A stretch of DNA of 64,000 bases. Origin: DATATJ01 sp963789075. GTDB lineage: Bacteria > Acidobacteriota > Vicinamibacteria > Vicinamibacterales > CAVVIG01. Of this stretch, positions 25,064-34,016 are shown one piece after another; the first letter of the stretch is position 1, and each line of letters starts with the position of its first letter. The notes under the pieces are model-generated. The model saw only the letters and a program-made list of their open reading frames with translations. It was not told where the DNA came from and ran no database searches. The DNA is taken from the NCBI GenBank assembly GCA_963789075.1, contig CAWBJQ010000007.1:134003-198002 (forward strand), written 5' to 3'. Position numbers and translations under genes: made by a program.

Positions 25064-25908
25064 ATGCACATTCGAAAACTTCTCGGCGAGCCGATGCTGC
25101 ACTTCCTGCTGATCGGCATCGCGCTCTTCGCCGCCTATCGATGGATGTCGCCCGGCGATTCCGGCGGGCGCCGCATCGTCATCACCCAGGGGGTGGTAGA
25201 CGACCTCGTGACGCAGCACGTGGCGGCGAGAGGGCGCGAACCATCCACCACCGAGTTGAACCACTTGATCGAGTCGTACGTACGCGATGAGATCCTGTAT
25301 CGGGAAGGTGTGAGGCTCGGGCTCGATCGTGACGACATCGTCGTGAAGCGTCGAGTCCGTCAGAAGATCGAGGTGATCGCGGAGGAGGATGCCTCGACAC
25401 GGGCGCCGACCGACGCGGACCTGTCCGCGTACCTGGCGGCGAATCAGGCGCGCTTCGTGCAGCCGGCCATCCTCACGTTCGAGCAGGTTTTTATCGGACA
25501 GTCCACGTCCGGCCCGGAAGTAGTGCATGCCGTGGCCGTCACGCGTGAGGGCCTTCGAAACGGTACTGACCCCGAGAAGCTTGGCAAGCCGACGCTGCTG
25601 CCGTATCGGATGACTCTGACTCCTGCCGATCTGGTGGCGCGCGACTTTGGCGCCTCTTTTGCCGCGGCACTCGAGAAGGTGACGGTCGGCGAATGGGTCG
25701 GGCCGATCGACTCGAGCTTCGGAGCGCACTATGTGCGCGTCTCGGATCGCACGCCGCGGTCGCGCCGCCACTCGCTGCCGTGCGCGACCATGTCGTGCGC
25801 GAATGGGAGAACGAGCGCCGCCAGCGCGCGCGCAACGACGCGTACGTCAAGATGCGCGCCGAATATCAGGTCAGCATCGAGACGAAGCCGCCGACGGAAC
25901 GGCGATGA
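25064..25908 (+). CDS. Membrane-anchored PpiC/SurA-like peptidyl-prolyl isomerase, one frameshift
   Basis: About 281 aa. One N-terminal membrane helix (LHFLLIGIALFAAYRWM), then a SurA-like chaperone region (IVITQGVVDDLVTQHVAARG, LIESYVRDEILYREGVRLGL, DDIVVKRRVRQKIEVIAEED). A parvulin-like part follows (ILTFEQVFIGQ, GASFAAALEKVTVGEWVGPI, SSFGAHYVRVSDRTP) and, after a shift near 25750, VRDHVVREWENERRQRARND. The parvulin domain is divergent, so catalysis is uncertain. Its stop overlaps the HupE start (ATGA). It probably folds the DUF3604 protein or HupE in the periplasm. Confidence 0.8.
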
Positions 25909-26914
25909 GAAGGCTCTCGCTCACGGTCGTCGCCGTGGCACTGCTGCTCGCGCGATGGTTCCAGCTCGCGCCGACGAGTTCAAGCCGGCTTACCTGCAGC
26001 TCACGCAGTTGGACCACGAGACGTACGACGTCCTCTGGAAGATCCCGGCGATCGACGAGTCCACCACGCTCAAGGTGAAGCCGCAGTTCCCCGACGGAAC
26101 CGAGGCGTTCACGTCGGTGCGCAGCACCTTCTCGCGCGGTCGTCACGGTGCAGCGCTGGCGCATCCGTGTGCCGGAAGGGCTCGACGGGAAGGCGATCTT
26201 CTTCTCGCAGCTTTCGGAAACTCGGATCGACGTACTCGCGCGGCTCGTGCGCCTGGACGGCACAGTGCAACTCGAGCGCATCCTGCCGGTGCACCCCAGC
26301 TTCGTCGCCAGGCCCAGCCCTGGTCGCTTGGAAGTGGTCAGGACCTACACGATCCTCGGGATTGAACACATCCTGTCCGGGTTCGATCATCTGCTGTTCG
26401 TGCTCGCTCTGGTGCTGCTGGTGCAGGGGACCGCGACGACTGCTCGTTACCATCACGGCGTTCACGGCGGCGCACAGTCTGACGCTTGCCGCGGCAACCC
26501 TCGGCTGGGTGCATGTCTCTGCGGCCCCCGGTCGAAGCTTCGATTGCGCTGAGCATTGTCTTCGTCGCGTCGGAGATCGTCCACATGCGGCAAGGCCGGT
26601 ACAGCGCGACGCAACACTATCCGTGGGTCGTGGCTTTCACGTTCGGCCTGCTGCACGGATTCGGCTTTGCCGGCGCGCTCGCGCAGGTCGGCTTGCCGCA
26701 GTCGTCCATTCCGGTTGCGTTGCTGTTCTTCAATGTGGGCGTGGAGATTGGGCAGTTGCTGTTTGTCGGAGCTGTGTTGGCAGTGATCACGATTGGCAGG
26801 CGGGTGGGACAACGGCGTCGATTGTCGCAACCCGTCTGGCTCTGGCGCATCACGCCGTATGCCATTGGCGGCCTCGCGAGCTTTTGGCTGGTCAAGCGAA
26901 TCGCCGCGTTCTGA
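25905..26914 (+). CDS. HupE/UreJ family membrane protein, several frameshifts
   Basis: About 336 aa. Signal peptide RLSLTVVAVALLLA, then an extracytoplasmic domain (FKPAYLQLTQLDHETYDVLW, WRIRVPEGLDGKAIFFSQLS, RIDVLARLVRLDGTVQLERI) and the HupE membrane core: TYTILGIEHILSGFDHLLFV, LLVTITAFTAAHSLTLAAAT, HYPWVVAFTFGLLHGFGFAG and VALLFFNVGVEIGQLLFVGA. The GxEHIxxGxDHLLF and TAFTxAHSLTL motifs are diagnostic. At least four frame changes occur (near 25975, 26140, 26440, 26520). HupE/UreJ proteins are linked to nickel or cobalt transport, but this longer subfamily is not characterised. Confidence 0.82.
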
Positions 26915-27034
26915 CCACAGGGTGCGCGGGCAGCTCACGCAACTTCCGTGTGGCGAGATCGCGTGCCGGATCCGCCAGAACGCCACAGCGGCGTCGAACT
27001 CGGGCCCGCGACAACGAGAAAACAGCTCTCCGAC

Positions 27035-27050
27035 TTGGCGGGTCGTTTGC
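27035..27050 (+). promoter_or_regulatory. Possible sigma-54 promoter
   Basis: TTGGCGGGTCGTTTGC has the right GG-N10-GC spacing and a full TTGC box. The predicted start of transcription (about 27062) falls only 2 nt before the ATG at 27064, which argues for a later start codon or for chance. It lies next to the NtrC-type activator gene. Confidence 0.3.
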
Positions 27051-27063
27051 CATCACGGCTTTC

Positions 27064-27278
27064 ATGAACATGAATCCTCTACGAGCCTTCACGCAGCGCA
27101 CGTCGGCGCTTCGCCGCATGGCGCAGCTCTTGTCGGCGGAGGTCGTATGGGGCATGTGGAAGCAGGCGCCGTATCTCCTGTCGGGCGGTATCGGCGGCTT
27201 CGCTGCGGCCATCGCGGTGTCGAAGCTGTTGCCCGCGACCGTTGTCGAAGGAGCTCGTGCGCTGACTACCCCGGGTGA
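27064..27278 (+). CDS. Small membrane-associated hypothetical protein
   Basis: About 71 aa. A basic N-terminus (NPLRAFTQRTSALRRMAQLL) precedes a hydrophobic Gly/Ala segment (YLLSGGIGGFAAAIAVSKLL). The frame runs into the 3' end of the convergent response-regulator gene; a one-base shift near 27262 would give a natural end ADYPG at 27278. I do not recognise the family. An ATG at 27118 is an alternative start. Confidence 0.4.
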
Positions 27279-27291
27279 TGCGACGGGCCGG

Positions 27292-28630
27292 TCAATCCTT
27301 GAGCTCGATCCCGAAGCGCTCCGCCATGCGATACAGCGTCCGGCGATCGACGCCGAGGATTTCGGCGGCGCGCGTGCGATTGCCGTTCGCAGCCTCGAGC
27401 ACGTGCAAGAGGTACCGCCGCTCGAGGTCGTCCAATGTCGGCAGGTCCGAAAACGGCTGATCGGGCGCTGGGACGCGTGGCCACGACGGTGTCTGGGAGG
27501 TCGAACGCCTCGAGCAGCGATCCGCGACTCGACACGACGAGGCGCTCGATCGTGTTCCTCAACTCTCGAACATTGCCCGGCCACTGGTGACGCATGAGGC
27601 CGTCGAGGGCTTCCGCCGACAGCTCCTTCCGCTGTCCGGCCCGCTTGCAGGCGTCTTCGAGAAAGCTGGCGATTAACAGGGGGATGTCGGCGCGCCGTTC
27701 CCGCAGTGGAGGCACACGAATGAGGATGACGCTCAGTCTGTAGTACAAGTCCTGTCGAAACCGCCCCTCGGCGACGGCTTGCTCGAGTGGTCGATTCGTT
27801 GCCGCGATGACTCGCGCCGACACGCGAATCGATCGCGTACCGCCGACCGGCCGCACCTCGCCTTCCTCGAGAACCCGCAGCAGCCGGACCTGCAGGGCCG
27901 GCGTCGTATCACCGATCTCGTCCAGCAGCACGGTTCCGCCGCCCGCCTGTTCAAACACCCCTTTGTGATCCGACACCGCACCGGTGAAGGCCCCGCGCGA
28001 GTGGCCAAACAGCTCCGACTCGAGCAACGTGTCGGCAATCGCGCCGCAGTTGATGCCGACAAACGGCTCGTGCGCACGTTTGCTGTGCCCATGGATCGCG
28101 CGAGCGACGAGCTCCTTCCCCGAGCCGCTTTCGCCGACGATCAGGACAGGGGCAGCCGAGTCTGCCGCGTGGGCGATTTGCTTGTACACCTCCAGCATCG
28201 GCGCCGTCCGCCCGATGAGGCTCCCGACCGGGCTGGCCGGCATCTCGGCCGCGGGCTCCTCTTTGTGCGCGCTCTGCTCGAGGGCACGTTCGACAATCCG
28301 CTTGACGTCCGCGATCACGAACGGCTTGCTGATGTAGTCGAACGCTCCGGCACGGACGGCCTCGATCGCGGTTTCGAGCGTTCCGAAGCCACTGATCAAC
28401 ACCACGGGTTTCCCTTGATCGGCCTTGAAACGCCTGAGGAGATCGAGTCCCGACTTTGGATCGTTCAGGTTGATGTCCGAGATGAGCAGATCGAATGCCT
28501 CGTCGCGGATCCTGGTCAAGGCGGCATTCGGGTCCAGCACGGACACGAACTGGCGATCGGGCGTGTCGAGCAATTCCTCGAGAAACGTGCAGGTCTCCGC
28601 ATCGTCGTCGACGAGAAGGATGCGAGGCAT
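27292..28630 (-). CDS. NtrC-family sigma-54 response regulator, one frameshift
   Basis: About 446 aa. Receiver domain with DDD acidic pocket (ILLVDDDAETCTFLEELLDT), phosphoacceptor Asp in LLISDINL, and the conserved Lys in ISKPF. AAA+ domain with Walker A GESGSGKELVARAIH, GAFTGA (HSRGAFTGAVSD), Walker B TVLLDEIGDTTP, and RFRQDLYYRLSVILI. After a shift near 27470 it ends with LLHVLEAANGNRTRAAEILG and VDRRTLYRMAERFGIELKD, the Fis HTH. The partner kinase gene is 9 nt upstream. Targets are not shown by the sequence; a candidate -24/-12 element is at 27035. Confidence 0.9.
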
Positions 28631-28639
28631 CGTGTGAGT

Positions 28640-30208
28640 CTACGAGGACGCCGCCGCCGAGTCGAGGGCCGGAAGGTCGATCACGAAGACCGCCCCAGGA
28701 GATTGGTTGTGTGCGGAAATCGATCCACCGTGCGTTCGCACGACATCGCGCACAATGGCGAGCCCAAGGCCGGAGCCCTGGCCTGTCGGCTTCGTCGTGA
28801 CCCACGGATCGAACAGATGGTCCAGTATGTGGTCCGGCAGTCCCGGACCGCTGTCCGCGACTTCCAGGCGGACATGATCGGCGCGGAAAGACGCCCTGAT
28901 CGACAGAGTGCCGCCACCAGGCATGGCGTCGAGTGCGTTGATGATCAGGTTGAGAAGCGCCATCTCCAGTTGCGTCGCGTCGGCCTTGACGGCCGGGAGA
29001 TCCGTGTCGACCGATGTCTCCAGCCGAATATTCGACCGCAACAGCCGCGGGTGCGCAATCTCGCGCACGCGCGCGATGACATCGCCGAGGACAACCGCCT
29101 CGACGCCTGATGACGGATGGGCGCGGTCGAGCATGGTCCGCAGCACGCGGGTCACGCGCTGGATCTGCGCTTCGACGGTTTTCAGACGCGAACGGGTCCG
29201 CTCGTCCGTTTTCGCGTCGTCGAGGATCATTTGCACGTAGCCCGATATCAGGTTCAACGGGGTGCCCGCCTGGTGGGCCACGTTTGCCGCAACCTGCCCG
29301 AGGGCGGCGACCCGCTCCGCTCGCCCGAGCGCTTCTCGCGTGGCGAGCAATTGATTCTGGCTGGCTGTCAATTGCGCGTTCCGGAGCGAGAGGTCCCGCG
29401 TGGCCTCGTCGATTTGTTCGTGGAGAGACTGGTTGAACGTGTCCAGTTGATCGAGCATCTCGTTCAGGCCGGTGGCGATGACGCCAAGCTCGTCGTTGTT
29501 GCGGATCGCCGCCCGAGCGCGGAGATCGCCCGTGGCCGTCCGTTCCATCGTGCGGAGAATGGCGTTGAGCGGTCGTCCCAGCAGCTGGCGGACCGTGAGG
29601 TGCACGAGGATGGTCACGAGCAAGATGGCAGGAACGACGAACCCCAGGGCAAGCGTCAGCGCATGCTCGCGCGCCTGCAGCAGGCTTTCCAGACCGACGC
29701 TCACGGCCACGGCGTAGCGCCCGTGTTGGGGCAGGGGCAATGCGATCGTCAGTGCCGTGCCGCTACGGTAGCTCGAGGCCGCTCTCGTCTGGATGGCCCG
29801 GCCGGCAAGGTTGACCACCTCTGTCTGCTCCTCTGTCGAGGTGCTGGTGAAGACGCGGGAGTGTCCCGTCTCATCGGCCTCGATGATCGAGATCGCATCG
29901 ATCAACGGCTCCGCGTTCACGAAGTCGTGCAGCCCGTCTTGAATGTCGAGCGGGTCGAGCGGTTCCTTGCGTGAGGCGAGATCGTCGGCAACCGACCGCG
30001 CACCAAGTTGTGCCGCGTTCACGAGATCGCGATCGACGGTTCGCTCGAACGAGCGAACCTGCAGATACGCGACGCTCGTCACCACGCCGGTCACGATCAG
30101 CGCGACAAGCAGCGAGATACGACGGCTGATCGACGGCCCCAACAGCCATTTCGCCACAGTGGGGCGAATATGTCGACTCACCGCCGACCGCCGTCGTGGA
30201 CGTGACAT
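28640..30208 (-). CDS. Sensor histidine kinase (NtrB/ZraS-type)
   Basis: Intact 522 aa. Two membrane helices (SLLVALIVTGVVTSVAYL near 30-50; FVVPAILLVTILVHLTV near 190-210) enclose a periplasmic sensor domain of about 140 aa. HAMP follows (PLNAILRTMERTATGDLRAR), a coiled coil, then the H-box ALGQVAANVAHQAGTPLNLI, where Gln replaces the usual Glu after the phospho-His. The ATPase domain has N-box LLNLIINALDAM, G1 VADSGPGL and G2 GQGSGLGLAIV. It autophosphorylates and should pass phosphate to the NtrC-type regulator encoded 9 nt downstream. The signal is unknown. Confidence 0.92.
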   Translation of the reverse strand: MSRPRRRSAVSRHIRPTVAKWLLGPSISRRISLLVALIVTGVVTSVAYLQVRSFERTVDRDLVNAAQLGARSVADDLASRKEPLDPLDIQDGLHDFVNAEPLIDAISIIEADETGHSRVFTSTSTEEQTEVVNLAGRAIQTRAASSYRSGTALTIALPLPQHGRYAVAVSVGLESLLQAREHALTLALGFVVPAILLVTILVHLTVRQLLGRPLNAILRTMERTATGDLRARAAIRNNDELGVIATGLNEMLDQLDTFNQSLHEQIDEATRDLSLRNAQLTASQNQLLATREALGRAERVAALGQVAANVAHQAGTPLNLISGYVQMILDDAKTDERTRSRLKTVEAQIQRVTRVLRTMLDRAHPSSGVEAVVLGDVIARVREIAHPRLLRSNIRLETSVDTDLPAVKADATQLEMALLNLIINALDAMPGGGTLSIRASFRADHVRLEVADSGPGLPDHILDHLFDPWVTTKPTGQGSGLGLAIVRDVVRTHGGSISAHNQSPGAVFVIDLPALDSAAASS

Positions 30209-30326
30209 TTCTTAACTCGTTGCAAACGCTGACTATTGCTGAATTGTAGCTCCATGGGCCTGCTGGCATCTTGCTTGAAGTTCCGATCTGCGGGCGTTCC
30301 CAATGCGCAGCGAGAGTGCCTGCGTC

Positions 30327-30732
30327 ATGAAGAAACAGCTCGTGGTCGTGCTGCTCGTGGTCTTGATGCTCGCGGGGATCGCCACTCGTGGCCGTTGGAG
30401 CCTTCAACCACGCGTGGGCGGCAACGGGGCAAATCGACAGCCCCTCGTCCACCGTCGCGGTGGCCCAGTCGACTCCAGCTTCGACGACGTTGGTGATGCG
30501 CGGCACGATCAAAACCTACGATCGATCGTCGAAGATTCTTACCCTTTCAACGTCGAACGGAACGATGCAGTTCACGATTACGTCCACCGTTCGCGCTCGT
30601 CAGGGCTGGCACGATATTGACGCATCGGCGCTCGAGAAATACTCGGGGTTTCACGCGGCTGTTCGGTATTCGGAATCTGGCGCGGAGAAGACGGTGGAAT
30701 CGGTGCACGTGTTCGGAAGGAGCCAGACGTAG
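30327..30732 (+). CDS. Secreted hypothetical protein, one frameshift
   Basis: About 134 aa, divergent from the histidine kinase. Signal peptide KKQLVVVLLVVLMLAGIA; after a shift near 30390 the mature protein reads QIDSPSSTVAVAQSTPASTT, LVMRGTIKTYDRSSKILTLS, NGTMQFTITSTVRARQGWHD and SALEKYSGFHAAVRYSESGA. This is a small beta-rich domain resembling DUF5666-like OB modules. It is probably periplasmic. The next gene, an OmpR-type regulator, starts 2 nt after its stop, so the two are co-transcribed. Confidence 0.65.
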
Positions 30733-30734
30733 CG

Positions 30735-31428
30735 ATGAGTGCCAATGTCTTAATCGTCGACGACGATCCGCAGATGGTGAAAGTGGTGGCCCGCACCTTG
30801 GGCAGTCGAGGGTACGAAGTTCGAACTGCGAGCGACGCCGAGTCCGCAATGGGCGCCATGCGCGCTCGTTGCCCCGGCCTTGTGATCACCGACCTCGAGA
30901 TGCCGGCGATGGACGGTATCGAGTTCTGTCGACAGGTGCGGGACATCTCGAACGTTCCCATCATCGTCATGTCCGACACCGGCGACTGCCGCTCGGAAGT
31001 CGCGGCCCTCGATTCAGGGGCCGACGATTACCTGGTCAAGCCATTCGACAACGAGCAGACTGCTCGCTCGCGTGAGGGCCACTCTACGGCGTTGTTCCGA
31101 CACGTTCGAACCCACGGCGCTTGGCGTTGGAGCATTCCACATCGACTTTGACGAACACCGCGTCCGCGTACATGGCCAGCCGGTTCGTTTGACGCCAAAG
31201 GAATTTGACTTGTTCGTCTTCATGGCGCGGCATCCGAACCGCGTCCTGCGGCACAAAACGTTGCTTGGAGCCGTTTGGGGAGAGGGGTTCGAGGAGCAGT
31301 CGGAGTACCTGCGTGTCTTCGTCGGCCAGCTCCGCAAGAAACTCGAAGCCGACCCTTCGAATCCCTGCTACCTCACCACCGAACCGTGGGTGGGATACCG
31401 CTTCAATCCCACCGGCCTGATGCAATGA
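30735..31428 (+). CDS. OmpR/PhoB-family response regulator, one frameshift
   Basis: About 231 aa. Receiver with VLIVDDDPQMVKVVARTL, phosphoacceptor Asp in VITDLEMPAMDG, Thr/Ser position in IIVMSDTG and Lys in DDYLVKPFDN. The frame changes near 31060. The DNA-binding part is a winged helix: VHGQPVRLTPKEFDLFVFMA, RHPNRVLRHKTLLGAVWGEG and YLRVFVGQLRKKLEADP, ending GYRFNPTG. This resembles KdpE most. No kinase gene is adjacent in the same direction; the kinase at 28640 is divergent and paired with the NtrC protein. A perfect hairpin follows at 31436. Confidence 0.88.
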
Positions 31429-31435
31429 GGCAATG

Positions 31436-31461
31436 GCCGCTCGGACTCCCGTCCGAGCGGC
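31436..31461 (+). terminator. Hairpin after the OmpR-type gene
   Basis: GCCGCTCGGAC and GTCCGAGCGGC form a perfect 11-bp stem with a TCCC loop, 7 nt after the stop codon. No T-run follows, so intrinsic termination is likely but not certain. The rest of the gap up to 31686 has no gene I can support. Confidence 0.6.
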
Positions 31462-31686
31462 TACCGGCCGTGCCACTTCCGTCTGGCATCCGGCCGGAAT
31501 TCCTTCAACTCACGCTCGATTTTCTACCGTAGCAAATGCGGACACCGCGGCGGCCTGGCCGGCGGGCGAAGCGGTGCTCGATCACGCGCGATCGCTGCAA
31601 GTTGTTGGCTGGGTTAGAGGAGCCGCGGTCTGGCGGGCGTCGAGAGGTTCAGATGTTAAGAAGCTCGGTAATTGATTGTAGGTGAA

Positions 31687-32109
31687 ATGCCGATAACGGC
31701 AGATATGGAGCCGACTGCGCGACCACGCGTGCTCGTCGTCGACGACGAGGAATCGAACCGGACGTTTGCCGCGCGAGTGCTGCGCGAAGCGGGTTGCGAT
31801 GTCGTGAGCGCGCCGGGCGGTCTCGAAGCGCTCCATTTGGTCGGGCAGCCATCTTCGTTCGATCTGTTCCTTATCGACGTGCTCATGCCCGAGATGCAAG
31901 GTGACGAGCTCGCACGGCGGCTGCGGGAGATCGATGCCAACGCGAAGATTCTCTACTTCACCGGCTACGCCGATCGGCTTTTTCAGCACCGCAACGTGCT
32001 ATGGGAACACGAGGCCTTCATCGAAAAGCCGGTCTCGCTGAACGGGCTGCTCGAAGCGGTGTCGCTGATGTTGTTCGGACACATGCGGGGATTTCCACCG
32101 ACCGCGTGA
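31687..32109 (+). CDS. Single-domain response regulator (receiver only)
   Basis: About 140 aa from the ATG at 31687 (a TTG at 31672 and an ATG at 31705 are in frame). Receiver fold with acidic pair in VLVVDDEESNRTFAARVL, phosphoacceptor Asp in LFLIDVLMPEMQGDEL, Thr in ILYFTGYADRLF and Lys in FIEKPVSLNGLL. There is no output domain, so it acts by protein contact or as a phosphate sink. The kinase partner is not evident here. Confidence 0.88.
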   Translation: MPITADMEPTARPRVLVVDDEESNRTFAARVLREAGCDVVSAPGGLEALHLVGQPSSFDLFLIDVLMPEMQGDELARRLREIDANAKILYFTGYADRLFQHRNVLWEHEAFIEKPVSLNGLLEAVSLMLFGHMRGFPPTA

Positions 32110-32369
32110 ACATCTGAAGTCGGTTAGCAATCGCACTGCCACGGATCCACCCTCCGATCAGAAGCATCCAACTCGATATGCTCGTTTGCTTGATCCTGAT
32201 CGCTTCAGGGATGTCAGCAACCGTCTCTTCAGCCTCGGTGAATTTCAGCGCGACGATCCGGCCTGCGCGTGCCGCCCGGGTCACGCTTGTTTCATCCCGG
32301 CTTCACACGTCCGCCATGGCTCCGCGGTCTCAAGGACATGATGCCCACGCTCCGCCGCAGGAGAACTCC

Positions 32370-33026
32370 ATGCGAATGCTCGTAATCGTCGTCGCCGCCT
32401 GTCTTCTTTCGGTCTCATCCGCTCGTGCACAGACGCAGAACCTTTACATCGGAGGAAGCAGCGGGTTGGCGGCCGGACCGGACGGATCGTCGAGCGACAC
32501 GTTCGGCGAGATCGGCGTGCGCGTCGCGCCCCGGCTGTTCGTGTACGGCGACATCGGGCAGATCCACAATCTGCAGCCGTCCGCGGTCCAACCGACCGTG
32601 GACAGCACGACAGCACTGCTGGCCGGCAACGGCCTCAACGTGATCGGCGCGGCACACGAGCCCGCCTGGTACTCGGTCGCCGGCGTACGTTTCGAGGCGC
32701 CCGCCGTCATGCACCTGTCGCCGTATGTCTTTGGCGGCGCCGGCTTCGCGCGCATCACGCCGGCCGCGCAGTTCACCTATTCCGCAGGCACATTGCCTGG
32801 CGCCACGCCCGCGCCGGGCGACGATGTGACGCAGCAGCTCACATCGCTGGGCGACTTCACCCAGCCGGCAGCCACGACCGCACCCATGCTCTCGCTAGGC
32901 GGCGGCGTCGCGGTGCCGGTCGTCCGACATCTGAGTCTGGACGTGGGTTATCGATACGCGCGCATCGCAGCTGACACAGCGCTGCATACGCAGGGCGCCA
33001 CTGTAGGATTCGGCTACCGGTTCTGA
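32370..33026 (+). CDS. Outer-membrane beta-barrel protein
   Basis: 218 aa from the ATG at 32370, which follows CAGGAGAACT. Signal peptide MRMLVIVVAACLLSVSSARA, then a glycine-rich strand pattern (NLYIGGSSGLAAGPDGSSSD, TFGEIGVRVAPRLFVYGDIG, WYSVAGVRFEAPAVMHLSPY, VFGGAGFARITPAAQFTYSA) and a classic barrel C-terminus (LDVGYRYARIAADTALHTQG, ATVGFGYRF). It resembles small OmpA/OmpW-like barrels. The STAS-like gene starts 2 nt after its stop, an odd pairing of a barrel with a regulatory domain. Confidence 0.8.
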   Translation: MRMLVIVVAACLLSVSSARAQTQNLYIGGSSGLAAGPDGSSSDTFGEIGVRVAPRLFVYGDIGQIHNLQPSAVQPTVDSTTALLAGNGLNVIGAAHEPAWYSVAGVRFEAPAVMHLSPYVFGGAGFARITPAAQFTYSAGTLPGATPAPGDDVTQQLTSLGDFTQPAATTAPMLSLGGGVAVPVVRHLSLDVGYRYARIAADTALHTQGATVGFGYRF

Positions 33027-33028
33027 CT

Positions 33029-33307
33029 ATGCAAATCCCAACACGACTCGATTCAACGGGCGCGGTGATCCTCCTGCTCGCCGGCACGCTCAATGCCACG
33101 TGCGTCCCCGACGTCGACCGCGCGCTCGCCTCGGCGAAGCAGCTCCGCCGCCCCGTCGTGCTCGATCTGAGCAAAGTGCGGCTTGTCGATCGGCCGACGC
33201 TGGAATATCTGATCGACGTCACGTCTGACGATGTGCGGTTCGTGAACTGTCCGCCATACCTGCAGTATTGGATGCGCCGGGCGGTCGAAGACGAACTGGC
33301 TGAGTAA
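33029..33307 (+). CDS. STAS-like domain protein (92 aa)
   Basis: Intact. The sequence (LDSTGAVILLLAGTLNATCV, VDRALASAKQLRRPVVLDLS, KVRLVDRPTLEYLIDVTSDD, VRFVNCPPYLQYWMRRAVED) has the beta-alpha order of a STAS fold. The NCPPYL motif is shared with the STAS-like protein at 11412-11676. In canonical anti-sigma-factor antagonists a Ser is phosphorylated in DLxxxxxIDSSG; here the comparable stretch LSKVRLVDRP lacks it, so a phosphorylation switch is doubtful. It is tightly coupled to the upstream barrel gene. Confidence 0.7.
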   Translation: MQIPTRLDSTGAVILLLAGTLNATCVPDVDRALASAKQLRRPVVLDLSKVRLVDRPTLEYLIDVTSDDVRFVNCPPYLQYWMRRAVEDELAE

Positions 33308-33410
33308 ACACGGCAGCATCCTCTTTCACGAAACCACGAAGAATACGAAGGACACGTGGTTCGACCCCCACACGGCGGGGGCAGGCAAGCTCACCATGAG
33401 CGGTTACCCG

Positions 33411-33434
33411 CTCGTCCTGAGCCTGTCGAAGGAC
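33411..33434. repeat. 24-bp dispersed repeat, intergenic copy
   Basis: CTCGTCCTGAGCCTGTCGAA plus GGAC. The exact reverse complement occurs at 39941-39964 inside the amidase gene. The gap 33308-33497 also holds degenerate CACGAAG tandem repeats on both strands (about 33328-33360 and 33440-33463). No gene is visible in it. Confidence 0.7.
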
Positions 33435-33497
33435 GTGCACTCCGTGTTCTTCGTGACTTCGTGATAAGAATGCTGTCTTCGCGATGAAGGTGGCGTA

Positions 33498-34016
33498 CTA
33501 CGACCGGCGCGCCGGCAGACGGTCGCTCAACGATTGGAACGCGGCGAGCATCTGCGCATAGGTGAAGTTCGCGTTGCGGCCGCTTGGATTCGGCAGGACG
33601 AACACCTCCGCGTCTTCGAACCGCTCGGCCTGCGGTCCGACGACGACCGGCAGCGACGCCGGCCGCCCGAACACCGACCGATAAAGCGTGACGCCGACGA
33701 ACGCGACGACTGGTGGGCGCCAGCGGCGGACCTTCCGCCTCAGGATGCGCTCGCCGTCGACGTATTCGTTCGGCGTCAGCGTATCGATGCCCGGAGTGGG
33801 GCGCGCGATGAGATTCGTGATGCCAAGTCCGAACTCCGGCAACCGCTCATCGTCTTCAGTGCGGATCGGCTCGGGAACGAGACCCGATTCGTAGAGCAGC
33901 CTCCAAAAGCGATTCGACGGACCCGCGAAGTGATGACCGATCTGCGCCGACCGGATGCCCGGATTGATGCCGACCAGCAGCACGCGCATCGGCGAGCGAA
34001 CGCGATCGCGAAGCAC
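33498..34016 (-). CDS. mug: Mismatch-specific uracil/thymine-DNA glycosylase (Mug/TDG family)
   Basis: 172 aa. The first motif LLVGINPGIRSAQIGHHFAG contains the family's GINPG with Asn as catalytic residue, followed by PSNRFWRLLYESGLVP and GLGITNLIARPTPGIDTL. The second motif is VFVLPNPSGRNANFTYAQML. This is family 2 uracil-DNA glycosylase, which removes U or T mispaired with G. I use the GTG at 34016, which overlaps the preceding stop (TAGTG) and gives the usual short lead; the ATG at 33989 starts just before the first strand. It is coupled to the DUF4412-like gene. Confidence 0.88.
   Translation of the reverse strand: MLRDRVRSPMRVLLVGINPGIRSAQIGHHFAGPSNRFWRLLYESGLVPEPIRTEDDERLPEFGLGITNLIARPTPGIDTLTPNEYVDGERILRRKVRRWRPPVVAFVGVTLYRSVFGRPASLPVVVGPQAERFEDAEVFVLPNPSGRNANFTYAQMLAAFQSLSDRLPARRS

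Noticed and set aside
30264..30279. TGGCATCTTGCTTGA upstream of 30327 as sigma-54 promoter
   Set aside because: The -12 box has GA in place of the required GC.
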